A DNA stretch of 64,000 bases from ZC4RG30 sp963777735 (GCA_963777735.1 CAVZRQ010000010.1:1-64000); one strand, 5' to 3'. Shown: positions 9,573-18,344, counted from the stretch's first letter. Notes: a model not told the origin generated them from the sequence alone. Numbers and translations are program-made.

Positions 9573-11902
9573 ATGCAACGGATCATGAATATGCGCAAGC
9601 ACGGAATACTTTCGGCCCTGTTGGTCCTGGCGCTTACCGCCTGCGGTGGCACTGAGGACGCGTTCCAGGGTGGTGGCCCGGGTGGCGGCGGCGGCGGGCC
9701 GCAGCGCTGTGGCCTCGATCACCTTGATCACCAGCGCGCCGACCATGCCTTCTGACGGCTCATCGCCTGCCCAGATCAGCGCCTTTGCGCGCAACGGCAG
9801 CAACCAGTTCATGCAGGACGTGCCGGTAATTTTTACCGCCAGCTCGGGTGGCTTGCAGATTACTGCAGGGGACCACCGATGCGAATGGCCTTGCCACGGC
9901 AACGCTCTCGCCAGCTGGTGATCCATCCAGTCGCGACATCACCGTAACCGCGCAGGCCGGCACTTTCACTTCGACGGTTACCGTGGCTGTGGCGCGGCGC
10001 CTCGGCCAACGCCGTGGCTGCGCTGACCATGATGTCCAGCGCGCGACGATTCCTTCCGACGGCTCGGCCCTGCACGGTGTCGCATTGCCGCGACGCCAAC
10101 AACCTGCTGATGTCCGGCGTGCCGGTCTCGTTCACCTCCACCTCGGCGGCTGCATCACGCAGGGCGTGACGGTGCAACGGTCAGGCGACGGCACGCTGAG
10201 CACGGCTGGCGACAGCACGCCGCGCAATATCACCGTGACCGCTTCGGCCGGCGGCAGCACCGCGACCACGGTGGTCGCGGTGGCCTCGAACGTCGTCCTC
10301 GACCACGCGTCAACATCGGCAATGGCTCGGGCGCCACTTCGGGCCCAACGCATGGCAGTAGCCGTGCCGTCGCTTTCGGCCGGTGGCAGCACCAGCGTGA
10401 CGGTTTCGATGGTGCGCCAGGACGGCACGCTCTATACCTCGCCGGTGACCTGAACTTCAACTCGCCCTGCGTGGCGGCGGGCACGGCGCGATCCAGCCTT
10501 CGGCTTCGGCCACCACCACCACCGGTCAGGCGACGGTACTACGTGGCGCTGGGTTGCACCGGCACCGGTATCGATCACGGCGACCACCACGCGTGGGCAG
10601 CCAGAGCTGTCGGCCAACCGGCAATGTCTCCGTGGCTGCGGCAACGATCGGTTCGATCGCGTTCGTGTCTGCCACGCCAACCAACATCGCGCTGCGTGGC
10701 ACGGGTGCCACCGGCGCGGCCCGAGACCAGCACGGTGGTGTTCCGCGTGCGGATTCATCCAGCGGCGCTGTGCGGCGCCACCGTAGCCTTCGCGCTCAGC
10801 ACGACGGTTGGCGGCATCACACTCACTTCAGCCACTGCCACCAGCGACCGCAGGGCAATGTGCAGGCCATCGTCAATGCCGGCACGGTGGCAACACCGGT
10901 GACGGTGTCGCCGTGTGGTCGGCGCCTCGAACATCGGTACGCAGTCCAGCCAGCTCACGATCTCCACCGGCATGCCGACCGCGGGCAGCTTCTCGCTGGC
11001 CGTGTCGTGCCAGAACATCGAAGGCCTGGATTACGACGGCACTATCGCGAGCAGTCACGGCCCGCCTGGCCGATCAGGTTCAGCAATCCGGCACCGAATG
11101 GCACGGCTGTGTCGTTCCAGGCGGAGGGTGGCTCCATCCTGCCGCAGTGCCAGACCGCGACCACTCCAAGCGAGGCGGCGTCTGCTCGGTCGACTTCCGC
11201 AGCTCCAATCCGCGCCCGTCCGACGGTCGCATCACGTGTGCTGGCAACGGCCATCGGCGAAGAGTCGTTCGTCGATGCCGACGGCAACGGGTTTCACAGC
11301 TGGCGACACTTCCGGCTGACTCCAGTGGGCCTGTCCGGCGCATGACCTGGCGAGCCGCTGCCTCGATACCGACGAGAGCTGGCAGCCTACACGTGGGCGA
11401 GCCGTTCTATGACTTCTACAACGTCGGTGGCGAGCTCGGCGTGCGCAACGGTCCGGATCGGCTGTTCAACGGCGCGCTGTGCAGGACGTGGCCGATGCCC
11501 GACTGATCCGCTGAAGCGGTCGGCCGGTATCGGGGCCAGCAACCTGATCATCCTTCGGGCAGCAACCCGGTGGTGACGCTCCGGGTGGCGCAGCGTGGTG
11601 ATCGCAGCATCGCCATGAACAGCGCGACCACGTTCATCTGTGGATCCGCGACGTAAACGGCAATCCGATGCCGGGCTGTACCACGGTCAGGCAACCGCCA
11701 GCGGCGCAGGGCACTGCAGGTTGCGCAGCCGAACTCGAGCCGGTTCCCTGCTCGACGCTGCCGGCCAACGTCTATCAGAACGGCGTCACGGGCTTCAGCT
11801 TCACGGTGACCTCCGGTGCCACCCGGCACCGGCACGTTCACCGTCACCGTTAGGACGCCGCGATGGGACACGCTGTTCACCGTCAACGTGACCGTCAACT
11901 GA
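9573..11902 (+). pseudogene. Ig-like repeat lipoprotein, broken by many frameshifts
   Basis: The start is a clear lipoprotein signal (MRKHGILSALLVLALTACGG) with the lipidated Cys in LTAC, followed by a Gly-rich linker. Beyond it, recognisable pieces lie in all three frames: SAPTMPSDGSSPAQISAFAR, TTDANGLATATLSPAGD, ITVTASAGGSTATTVVAVA, TNIALRGTGATG, LSTTVGGITLTSATATS, SNPAPNGTAVSFQAEGG, and a conserved late block with DESWQP, GEPFYDF and FNGALC. They are consistent with tandem Big_1/invasin-type Ig domains on a surface lipoprotein of about 770 residues ending in TVNVTVN. More than ten shifts would be needed to restore it. The neighbours pilQ and aroK are intact. It may be a true pseudogene or consensus error concentrated in repeats. 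Confidence 0.75.
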
Positions 11903-11930
11903 TCCAACCGCCTCCGGACGGTTAATGCTG

Positions 11931-11950
11931 CGGCCGCCTTCGGGCGGCCG
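11931..11950 (+). terminator. hairpin between the Ig lipoprotein and aroK
   Basis: Perfect 8-bp stem CGGCCGCC / GGCGGCCG closed by a TTCG tetraloop. It starts about 28 nt after the lipoprotein stop and 15 nt before the aroK ATG. The trailing sequence is only weakly T-rich, so it may terminate poorly or act as an mRNA stability hairpin. Confidence 0.5.
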
Positions 11951-11965
11951 TATGCTTTGTGGCCC

Positions 11966-12493
11966 ATGCTCGGCAAACGCAACATCTACCTGATCGGCCC
12001 GATGGGCACAGGCAAAACGGCAGTGGGCAAGCACCTCGGCCGGCTGCTGGGCGTGCCGTTCATCGACAGCGACAAGGAGATCGAACACCTTGCCGGCGTG
12101 GATATCCCCTACATCTTCGAGCGCGAGGGCGAGGCCGGCTTCCGGCAGCGCGAGCGCGAGGCCATCGCGGCCCTGACCCAGCGCGAGCCGATCGTGCTTG
12201 CCACCGGTGGTGGCGCCATCCTGGCGCCCGAGAATCGCCAGCTGCTGCATGAAACCGGCACGGTGGTGTTCCTGCAGACCTCGCTGGCGCAGCAACTGCA
12301 GCGGGTGGGCAAGGGGCGCGGCCGACCGATGCTGAAGGGTGTGGACATGCCTCAGCGCCTTGCCGAACTGCGCGCCATTCGTGATCCGCTCTATGCCGAG
12401 ATTGCCGATCTCACGCTGACCACCGACAACCGCCGCGTGTCGAAGGTGGCGGAGCTTGCGCTGCGCGAGCTCGGCCTGGAGCGGACGGGCTGA
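11966..12493 (+). CDS. aroK: shikimate kinase
   Basis: Phosphorylates shikimate to shikimate-3-phosphate with ATP, step five of chorismate synthesis, in the cytoplasm. The 175-residue protein has the Walker A loop GPMGTGKTAVGK, the shikimate-binding DSD (IDSDKEIE), the Arg of the REGEAGFRQRE segment, the GGGA motif (ATGGGAIL) and the LID segment GRGRPML. ATG 11966 gives the family-typical N-terminus MLGKRNIYLIGPMG; a TTG nine bases earlier is less likely. It precedes aroB, the common order after pilMNOPQ. Confidence 0.95.
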   Translation: MLGKRNIYLIGPMGTGKTAVGKHLGRLLGVPFIDSDKEIEHLAGVDIPYIFEREGEAGFRQREREAIAALTQREPIVLATGGGAILAPENRQLLHETGTVVFLQTSLAQQLQRVGKGRGRPMLKGVDMPQRLAELRAIRDPLYAEIADLTLTTDNRRVSKVAELALRELGLERTG

Positions 12494-12530
12494 GCCGTTT
12501 GCCTGCCGCGCGCTTTATACTGGGCCCGCT

Positions 12531-13607
12531 GTGCTGACACTCCAGGTTTCCCTCGCCGAGCGCTCCTATCCGATCCTGATCGGCGATTCGCTGCTGGGCG
12601 ATGCGGCGCTGCTGGGCCAGCACCTGCCCGCGCGCGACCTGCTGCTGGTGAGCAACACCACCGTCGCCCCGCTGTATGCCGATCGCGTGCGGGCGAGCCT
12701 CGCCGATCGCCGCATCGTCGATGTGCGCCTGCCGGACGGCGAGCAGTTCAAGACGATGGAATACCTCGCGCGCGTGCTCGACGTGCTGGTGGCCAACCGC
12801 TTCGCCCGCGACAGCGTGGTGCTGGCCCTCGGCGGCGGCGTGATCGGCGATCTCGCCGGGTTCGCGGCGGCCTGCTACCAGCGCGGCATTGCCTTCGCGC
12901 AGATGCCGACCACGCTGCTGGCGCAGGTGGATTCCTCCGTCGGCGGCAAGACCGGCGTGAACCACCCCGGCGGCAAGAACATGATCGGCGCGTTTCATCA
13001 GCCGATTGCCGTGTTCGCCGATACCTCCACGCTGCGCACGCTGCCCATCCGCGAACTGCGCGCCGGCCTCGCCGAAGTGGTGAAGTACGGGCTGATCTTC
13101 GACCTGCCGTTCCTCGCGTGGATCGAGAAGAACGTGGATGCCTTGCTCGCGCTCGACCCTGCGGCGCTCGCGCATGCCATCCATCGCTCCTGCGAACTCA
13201 AGGCCGAGGTCGTGCGGCGCGATGAGCGGGAAACCGGCGACCGCGCGCTGCTGAATCTCGGCCATACCTTCGGCCACGCCATCGAGACCGTGACCGGCTA
13301 CACCGAGTGGCTGCATGGCGAGGCCGTGGCCACCGGCATGGTGATCGCCGCGGATATGTCCGCGCGACTCGGCATGCTGCCCGCATCGGATGTGCAGCGC
13401 GTGAAGGATCTGCTGCAGCGAATTGGCCTGCCCGTGGAGGCGCCGCGTTTCGGCGCACAACGCGCGCTCGACTGCATGCGGGTCGACAAAAAGGTGAAAT
13501 CCGGGCGAATCCGCCTGGTGCTGCTCGAGCAGCTCGGCGCCGCGCGGTTCACCGCCGACTACGCCGATGACGCCCTCACCAGCACCCTGGCGACGCACTT
13601 CGGATAA
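12531..13607 (+). CDS. aroB: 3-dehydroquinate synthase
   Basis: Converts DAHP to 3-dehydroquinate using NAD and a divalent metal, step two of the shikimate pathway. The 358-residue protein carries the NAD-binding GGGVIGDLAGF, the family signature PTTLLAQVDSSVGGKTGVN, and the metal-binding Glu/His residues in RAGLAEVVKYG and NLGHTFGHAIE. The GTG at 12531 begins the conserved N-terminus MLTLQVSLAERSYPI. Its TAA overlaps the ATG of the next gene (TAATG). Confidence 0.96.
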   Translation: MLTLQVSLAERSYPILIGDSLLGDAALLGQHLPARDLLLVSNTTVAPLYADRVRASLADRRIVDVRLPDGEQFKTMEYLARVLDVLVANRFARDSVVLALGGGVIGDLAGFAAACYQRGIAFAQMPTTLLAQVDSSVGGKTGVNHPGGKNMIGAFHQPIAVFADTSTLRTLPIRELRAGLAEVVKYGLIFDLPFLAWIEKNVDALLALDPAALAHAIHRSCELKAEVVRRDERETGDRALLNLGHTFGHAIETVTGYTEWLHGEAVATGMVIAADMSARLGMLPASDVQRVKDLLQRIGLPVEAPRFGAQRALDCMRVDKKVKSGRIRLVLLEQLGAARFTADYADDALTSTLATHFG

Positions 13608-14760
13608 TGAACATGCTCGCCCGGTACGCTGCGCACGATGAAGCAACTCGCGGGCGCCGGCACCCGGAAGCTCCCCCGCAGTACCGCAGCGAATACCAGC
13701 GCGATCGCGATCGCATCGTGCATTCCAGCGCTTTTCGGCGCCTGGTCTACAAGACCCAGGTGTTCGTCAATCACGAAGGCGACATGTATCGCACCCGGCT
13801 GACGCACTCGATGGAAGTGGCGCAGATCGGCCGTTCCATCGCGCTCGCTCTGAACCTGAACGAATCGCTGACCGAGGCCATCTGCCTCGCCCACGATCTC
13901 GGCCACACGCCCTTCGGCCATGCCGGGCAGGATGCGTTGAACGAATGCATGCGCGAGTACGGCGGGTTCGAGCACAACCTGCAGTCCCTGCGAGTGGTGG
14001 ATGAGCTCGAAGAGCGCTACGCCGCATTCCCTGGCCTCAACCTGACCTTCGAGTGCCGCGAAGGCATCCTGAAGCATTGCTCACTGGCCAATGCGCGCAC
14101 GCTGGGTGATGTGGGTGTGCGGTTCCTCGAGCGGCAGCAGCCCGGCCTCGAAGCCCAGCTCGCCAATCTCGCCGACGAGATCGCCTACAACAACCATGAC
14201 GTGGATGATGGCCTGCGCGCCGGCCTGCTCGATCTGCAGGATCTGCGTCAGGTGCAGATCTTCGCCCGGCCGTTGCAGGCCGTTGAGGCGCAGTATCCCG
14301 GCCTCACCGGCCGCCGGCTCGTGAATGAAGTCGTGCGGCGGATGATCAATGGCATCGTGGTGGACGTGATCGAATCCAGCGCCGTACGGATCGCCGACCT
14401 GCAATCCCGAGTCCGTGGATGCAGTCCGCGCGCACAAGCAGGCGCTTATCGAGATGAGCGAGGCCGTACAGCGCGAGCACCTGGAGCTCAAGCAGTTCCT
14501 GCGCGAGAAGCTCTATCAGCCACTACCGCGTGCAGCGCATGACCCGCAAGGCCCGCACCGTTGTCAGTGGCCTGTTCGCCGTATTCTTCGATGACGTGCT
14601 GCTCATGCCCGACGAGCATCGCGAGATCGCGCGCCGCTTCGAAAGCGAGCTGGGCCTTGCCGGCCGCGCCCGCGCCGTGGCCGACTACGTCGCCGGAATG
14701 ACCGATCGCTATGCAATCAGCGAGCACGACCGCATCTTCGTGCCCGCACACAGGAGTTGA
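13607..14760 (+). CDS. dgt: deoxyguanosinetriphosphate triphosphohydrolase-like protein (two frameshifts)
   Basis: HD-superfamily dNTP triphosphohydrolase that cleaves dGTP to deoxyguanosine and triphosphate. The HD metal site is visible as THSMEV and AHDLGHTPFGHAG, with ADEIAYNNHDVDDG further on. The start overlaps the aroB stop, so aroK-aroB-dgt form an operon. The frame breaks after IADL at about 14402 (remove one C to read NPESVDAVRAHKQAL) and again at about 14522 (remove one C after LYQ to read HYRVQRMTRKA). With both repairs the protein is about 383 residues, normal for this family. Sequence error is the simplest explanation. Confidence 0.88.
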
Positions 14761-14762
14761 CG

Positions 14763-15705
14763 ATGAGACTTCGTGAGGCTGCCCGAGCCCAACTCATATT
14801 CTCGTTCCGCAAGATCCTGAAGCCGATGATCAGGATCCTGCTGCGCGCCGGAATTCCATACCTCGAGTTCCGGGAGGTGTTGAAGGGTGCGTATGTGGAA
14901 GCAGCGGTGCGGGATGGGATCCGCGGGCATCAGGGGCCGCTGACGAGGGCGATACTGTCGGATTACACGGGCGTGCCGTTGGCGGATGTGAATCGGTTTA
15001 TTGATGATGACGCGTTGTTGGCACCGCCTGAGTCTACGAACGAGGCCGTCATTACAGAGGTCCTGCATATCTGGTGCACGGACTCTGTCTACATCGGTCC
15101 ATACGGGTTGCCGCTCGAGCTGGATCTTGAAGAAACGCCAGGCAGGAACCTAAGCACCTCTGATCTATCAAGCAGATCCAACGGCAAATCCACGCGTGAT
15201 TCTGAGAGACATGGTTGAGTATGGGATCGTGAAGCAAGTTGGCGACGCGACACTACAGAGCTGTGTCTCGTTCAATCTTGCTTCCAGACATCATGACTCC
15301 ACAAGCGCTTGAGTATTTCGGCCGGACGATAACGGATCTGGCGAATACCCTTGAATACAACATCGGGGCGCCTACGACAGCTCGAAGGCTTCAACGGTCA
15401 GTGGTCGCTGACGGTGGGCTTCCTGACTATGCGCTTGCCTGAATTTGAGGCGTTACTTAAGGACAAGGTCCAGAAGCTACTTGCTTGACGTCGATGATTG
15501 GTTGAGCGCCAATAGGCCGCACTGGGTGGAGCCTGGGCGGATGGTCCAAACCGGCCTAACCACGTACCACTACATGACGGAAGCTCACGACCACACCCCT
15601 TTGGTTACCCTCCAGCCACACGATGCAGGCATTAGCCAGTACGTGCCTTGGAGAGAGCCGGCAAGTCGTCTAGCAACGAGAAATCACGAAAAGACCACTG
15701 CCTAG
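14763..15705 (+). pseudogene. DUF6502-like protein, copy 1 (several frameshifts)
   Basis: Begins MRLREAARAQLIFSF just after dgt. Readable blocks in order are LLRAGIPYLEFREVLKGAYV, an HTH-like segment (LTRAILSDYTGVPLADVNRF), a YIGPYGLPLEL segment, DMVEYGIVKQVGDATLQ, TPQALEYFGRTITDLANTLE and ADGGLPDYAL. The tail is LLDVDDWLSANRPHW. Their order matches what I know as the DUF6502 family, with the typical EYFGRTL.DLANTLEYN and DVDDWL blocks. At least four indels (around 15150-15180, 15265, 15390-15440 and 15480) interrupt it. GC content drops here. It could be decayed or misassembled. A DNA-binding role is my inference. Confidence 0.6.
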
Positions 15706-15717
15706 GCTGTTATTGCC

Positions 15718-15732
15718 TCAGGGGACCCCTGA
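15718..15732. repeat. short perfect inverted repeat after DUF6502 copy 1
   Basis: TCAGGGG and CCCCTGA flank a single A, 13 nt after the stop codon of the first DUF6502-like gene. There is no T-run, so it is not a standard terminator; it could be an RNA hairpin at the 3' end or a protein site. Confidence 0.35.
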
Positions 15733-15759
15733 AGGTGCTCAGGGATTTGTCAATATCGT

Positions 15760-15789
15760 TTGACACAGATCCTCCAATTCACATATTTT
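15760..15789 (+). promoter_or_regulatory. candidate sigma-70 promoter of the GIVGTG repeat gene
   Basis: A perfect TTGACA (15760-15765) is followed after 18 nt by TATTTT (15784-15789, four of six matches to TATAAT). This would start transcription near 15797, leaving a 5' leader of about 80 nt before the repeat gene. Confidence 0.45.
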
Positions 15790-15813
15790 GACTCTGAGTG
15801 GACATAAGTCGAC

Positions 15814-15839
15814 TCAACTGTGAACTGAATCGCAGTTGA
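15814..15839. promoter_or_regulatory. inverted repeat in the leader of the GIVGTG repeat gene
   Basis: TCAACTG (15814-15820) and CAGTTGA (15833-15839) form a perfect 7-bp inverted repeat with a 12-nt spacer. It lies between the candidate promoter and the start codon at 15879. It could be an operator for a neighbouring DUF6502 protein or an RNA stem in the leader. Confidence 0.4.
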
Positions 15840-15878
15840 ATCCTGCCGGTTTGGCCGTCTATTTCGGAGCGCACAGAT

Positions 15879-16457
15879 ATGTCGATCAGGGCGTCAGTTG
15901 CATTTGCCATTATCCCAGCAGCACTGCTTTCGGTCTCCGCAGTCGCCGGTGAGAAAGACTCGAAAATCGTTTCAAACATAACGGCGAGCGGCGTTTCATT
16001 GGTGCAGAAGTCGTTTGCAAACGGCATCGTCGGCACCGGTGATGTGAATTCATCAGGAATTGTTGGTACCGGTGCAGTGAGTGCGGACGGTATCGTTGGT
16101 ACTGGCGACGTAAATTCGAGCGGCATCGTCGGTACGGGTGACGTGAACGCAGCCGGCATCGTCGGCACCGGCACCGTAGATGCGGGCGGTATCGTCGGCA
16201 CGGGCGACGTCAACTCGAGCGGAATCGTTGGTACTGGCGCAGTGAGCGCGGACGGAATCGTTGGTACCGGTGCAGTCGAAGCGGGCGGCATCGTCGGCAC
16301 AGGCGACGTTAACTCGAGCGGTATCGTTGGTACTGGCTCAGTGAGCGCAGGCGGAATCGTTGGCACTGGTGACGTGAATTCCAGCGGCATCGTCGGAACC
16401 GGCAGTGTCAGCGCCAGCGGCATCGTCGGCACTGGGGCCGTGAATTCCGGTGGCTGA
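15879..16457 (+). CDS. exported GIVGTG tandem-repeat protein
   Basis: A 192-residue protein. Residues 1-23 are a classical signal peptide (SVSAVAG cleavage region), residues 24-48 a short linker, and residues 49-191 thirteen uninterrupted 11-residue repeats of the form GIVGTGxVxxx, ending in a final Gly. GIVGTG is invariant in all thirteen copies, while the next five residues alternate mainly between DVNSS and AVSAD/SVSAG types. There is no Cys. A GGAG lies about 10 nt before the ATG. It has its own promoter-like sequence and a strong terminator, and sits between DUF6502-like genes. The regular pattern of Gly and beta-branched residues suggests a stacked beta structure outside the inner membrane; this is inference and no function is known to me. 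Related GIGGTG-type segments occur, as I recall, in DUF5666 proteins found near DUF6502 genes. Confidence 0.8.
   Translation: MSIRASVAFAIIPAALLSVSAVAGEKDSKIVSNITASGVSLVQKSFANGIVGTGDVNSSGIVGTGAVSADGIVGTGDVNSSGIVGTGDVNAAGIVGTGTVDAGGIVGTGDVNSSGIVGTGAVSADGIVGTGAVEAGGIVGTGDVNSSGIVGTGSVSAGGIVGTGDVNSSGIVGTGSVSASGIVGTGAVNSGG
16023..16451 (+). repeat. thirteen 33-bp tandem repeats encoding GIVGTGxVxxx
   Basis: In-frame repeat array of 429 bp with a period of exactly 33 bp. The encoded hexapeptide is fixed but its codons vary freely: Gly as GGC, GGT or GGA; Ile as ATC or ATT; Val as GTC or GTT; Thr as ACC, ACT, ACG or ACA. So the copies are not recent duplicates, and conservation acts on the protein. 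Confidence 0.9.
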
Positions 16458-16480
16458 AATACGTTAGATCGGTGTCTTGG

Positions 16481-16506
16481 TTGTCACTCCACACGTGAGG
16501 TGACAA
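16481..16506 (+). other. hairpin after the GIVGTG repeat gene
   Basis: TTGTCAC (16481-16487) and GTGACAA (16500-16506) are perfect complements around a 12-nt spacer that contains the palindrome CACGTG. It starts 24 nt after the stop codon and precedes the main terminator. It may be a protein site or an RNA stem. Confidence 0.4.
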
Positions 16507-16528
16507 AATTCAAGCCAGCCGCGATAAG

Positions 16529-16557
16529 CGCCGCCTCTCGAGGCGGCGTTTTCGTTT
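16529..16557 (+). terminator. intrinsic terminator of the GIVGTG repeat gene
   Basis: CGCCGCCTC and GAGGCGGCG form a 9-bp GC-rich stem (16529-16548) followed directly by TTTTCGTTT. It isolates the repeat gene from the downstream DUF6502-like genes. Confidence 0.8.
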
Positions 16558-16565
16558 GGGCGCTT

Positions 16566-16583
16566 GAGAATCTCATCATTCTC
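16566..16583. promoter_or_regulatory. inverted repeat upstream of DUF6502 copy 2
   Basis: GAGAAT (16566-16571) and ATTCTC (16578-16583) are perfect complements with a 6-nt spacer, overlapping a TTGAGA that could act as a -35 element (16564-16569). The start codon is about 90 nt downstream. It is a candidate operator, possibly for autoregulation. Confidence 0.35.
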
Positions 16584-16673
16584 GCTAGATATAGCCCTTG
16601 CCTGGCTCCCCGGCAGAAAGCCAGCATTGCACTGAGTGTCCACGCAAAGCTTGCCAAACACTCATCTGTCTAA

Positions 16674-17483
16674 ATGAAGCGCGACAAGAAACAAAAAGCC
16701 GACGGCAGAGATATGGAGATCGTCGAATTCATGACCGAATTCGCGAGATTCCTTGTTGCCGCAGGAATTCCCAGGACCAAGTTCTCCCGAATAGTCGAGT
16801 TTGCCTATTTTCAAGCCGCCTCCCAAGAAGCACGGTTTCGAAATAATCGTTTGAATCAATCCGCCGTAGCAGCAATGACTGGTCTAACCCGCAGCCAAGT
16901 AAGGACAATGTTAAAGCGACAGCGGAGCGCTTTGGAAAGGACAAATGACCGCATAGATCGAATAATCGCCGCATGGACTTCAGATGCTGAGTACATGACG
17001 GCAAGCTTCGCACCCCGGCGCCTTCGGCTACTCGGTCCAAGCCCCAGCTTCGCCACGCTCGTCGACAAGGTTGGCGGTGATATTCCTTCCCGATCAATTC
17101 TTAGGGAGCTAGAGCGACAACGCCAAGTCTCAGTTACAGGTCGGTATGTCAGTCTGACCCGAGCTGCGCACAGTGAACATAAGTCGCGGTCACTAAGGCA
17201 GTTGTCTAGCGCTCTCGCGCGTCTGCTTTGCACAAGCGGAGATGTGGTGCGAGTTGGTTCGCCACTCAGGGCGGTGACAATGGAGGTGGACTATCCAGCA
17301 CAGTCAGCCGCCGGAAGGATTCTTATGCAGCGCAGACTTGCGAAGAGCATGAAGGCGTTTATGGCGGATGTAGAAGCAGCAGGAGCTGCAGTTGCCATGG
17401 AGGCTCCGTCAATTGCTAAGAACGCAAAGTCCAGAAAAGCGCTTGCTAAGCTCTTGCTGATCACGCATGAAAAGAAGATCTAA
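16674..17483 (+). CDS. DUF6502-like protein, copy 2
   Basis: An intact 269-residue protein. The N-terminal helical part includes AGIPRTKFSRIVEFAYFQ. Residues about 61-81 (NQSAVAAMTGLTRSQVRTML) look like a helix-turn-helix. Then come a WTSDAEYM segment and the family block GGDIPSRSILRELER with a beta-hairpin-like VTGRYVSL near residue 150. The C-terminal half is helical and basic. The layout suggests a DNA-binding regulator, but the family has no known function to my knowledge. The ATG at 16674 lacks an obvious ribosome-binding site; an in-frame ATG at 16713 is an alternative. GC is clearly lower than in flanking housekeeping genes. Confidence 0.75.
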   Translation: MKRDKKQKADGRDMEIVEFMTEFARFLVAAGIPRTKFSRIVEFAYFQAASQEARFRNNRLNQSAVAAMTGLTRSQVRTMLKRQRSALERTNDRIDRIIAAWTSDAEYMTASFAPRRLRLLGPSPSFATLVDKVGGDIPSRSILRELERQRQVSVTGRYVSLTRAAHSEHKSRSLRQLSSALARLLCTSGDVVRVGSPLRAVTMEVDYPAQSAAGRILMQRRLAKSMKAFMADVEAAGAAVAMEAPSIAKNAKSRKALAKLLLITHEKKI

Positions 17484-17521
17484 GTGTTCTCATTAGGCTG
17501 CCAAATACAGAGAGAAGCAAA

Positions 17522-18344
17522 ATGACAGGGACGAAAGGCCTTCCGAACTCGCTGCAATTGAAGCTGCTCCGGGCGATCGTCGAGTTCATGATTAGATCAG
17601 GCTTAAGCGACGCAGCAATTCGTGGGGCATTTGGTGCAAGCCTTGGATATCTTGAGGAGGGCAAAGCGAAGAAGAAGAGCGACGTTTCTGGAGAAGGGAC
17701 ATACGTCGGAAACGGCAATGTATCAGCCGAACTAATTCGGCTCTGGACGAGGGACGGTCGATATATCGACCGCGATGCTCGCCCAAAGCCGCTCTCTACT
17801 TTCGAGCGGCCGCAACAGTCTTATCTCTCTGATAACTCGGCTCGACCCGAGCGCAGATCCGCATTCTGAGGTTGAGTCAATGAGGTCTGTTGGGTTGTTG
17901 AGGCGATTGCCGAACGGCAAGTACGTTCCGACCGCGGAGTCAGTGAAGATTGATCGACTTCACCCACTTGCGATTGAACATGTGGCGAAATCGCTGATTC
18001 GTCTCGTAACCACCGTTTGCAGAAATACGGATCCCAGGCGTCAGTCCATTCCTCTAATCGAGCGGTACGCGTACGTGCCAGATCTGAGTAAGGCAGAAGC
18101 AAAGGCGTTTGCAGAATTCACGAGAGCTCAAGGAATGGCCTATCTTGAGTCTGTGGATGATTGGCTGGAACAAAGGCGAGTTGGACGACTCCCTGCCAGA
18201 AGTGCCAGACCGAGTAGAGTCGGGGTGACCGCTGGAGTGCATCTTGTTGCCTACTTGGGAGATGGCGCGGCGAATCTGCTGGTATCACGCACAGCAAAGA
18301 TTACCAAGAAACGAGCTACCCCTTCTCGCGAAGCGCGCGCCTAA
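17522..18344 (+). CDS. DUF6502-like protein, copy 3 (one frameshift)
   Basis: Starts MTGTKGLPNSLQLKLLRAIV at 17522, 38 nt after copy 2. The family layout is kept (LIRLWTRDGRYIDRDARPKPL, then SLISLITRLDPSADP, LLRRLPNGKYVP and ESVDDWLEQRR), but the helix-turn-helix-like stretch of copy 2 is replaced by an unrelated LGYLEEGKAKKKSD segment. The frame breaks near 17816; removing one C in CAACAGT restores a 273-residue protein. The 3' end overlaps the convergent fadD gene by 29 nt. Confidence 0.65.

Noticed and set aside
15779..16432. Long minus-strand open frame of Pro/Thr-rich repeats opposite the GIVGTG gene
   Set aside because: It is the mirror image of the 33-bp repeats; the plus strand has a signal peptide, ribosome-binding site, promoter-like sequence and terminator, the minus strand none of these.
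16023..16451. Regular 33-bp repeats as a CRISPR array
   Set aside because: The repeats are contiguous, in frame and without unique spacers, and no cas genes are nearby.
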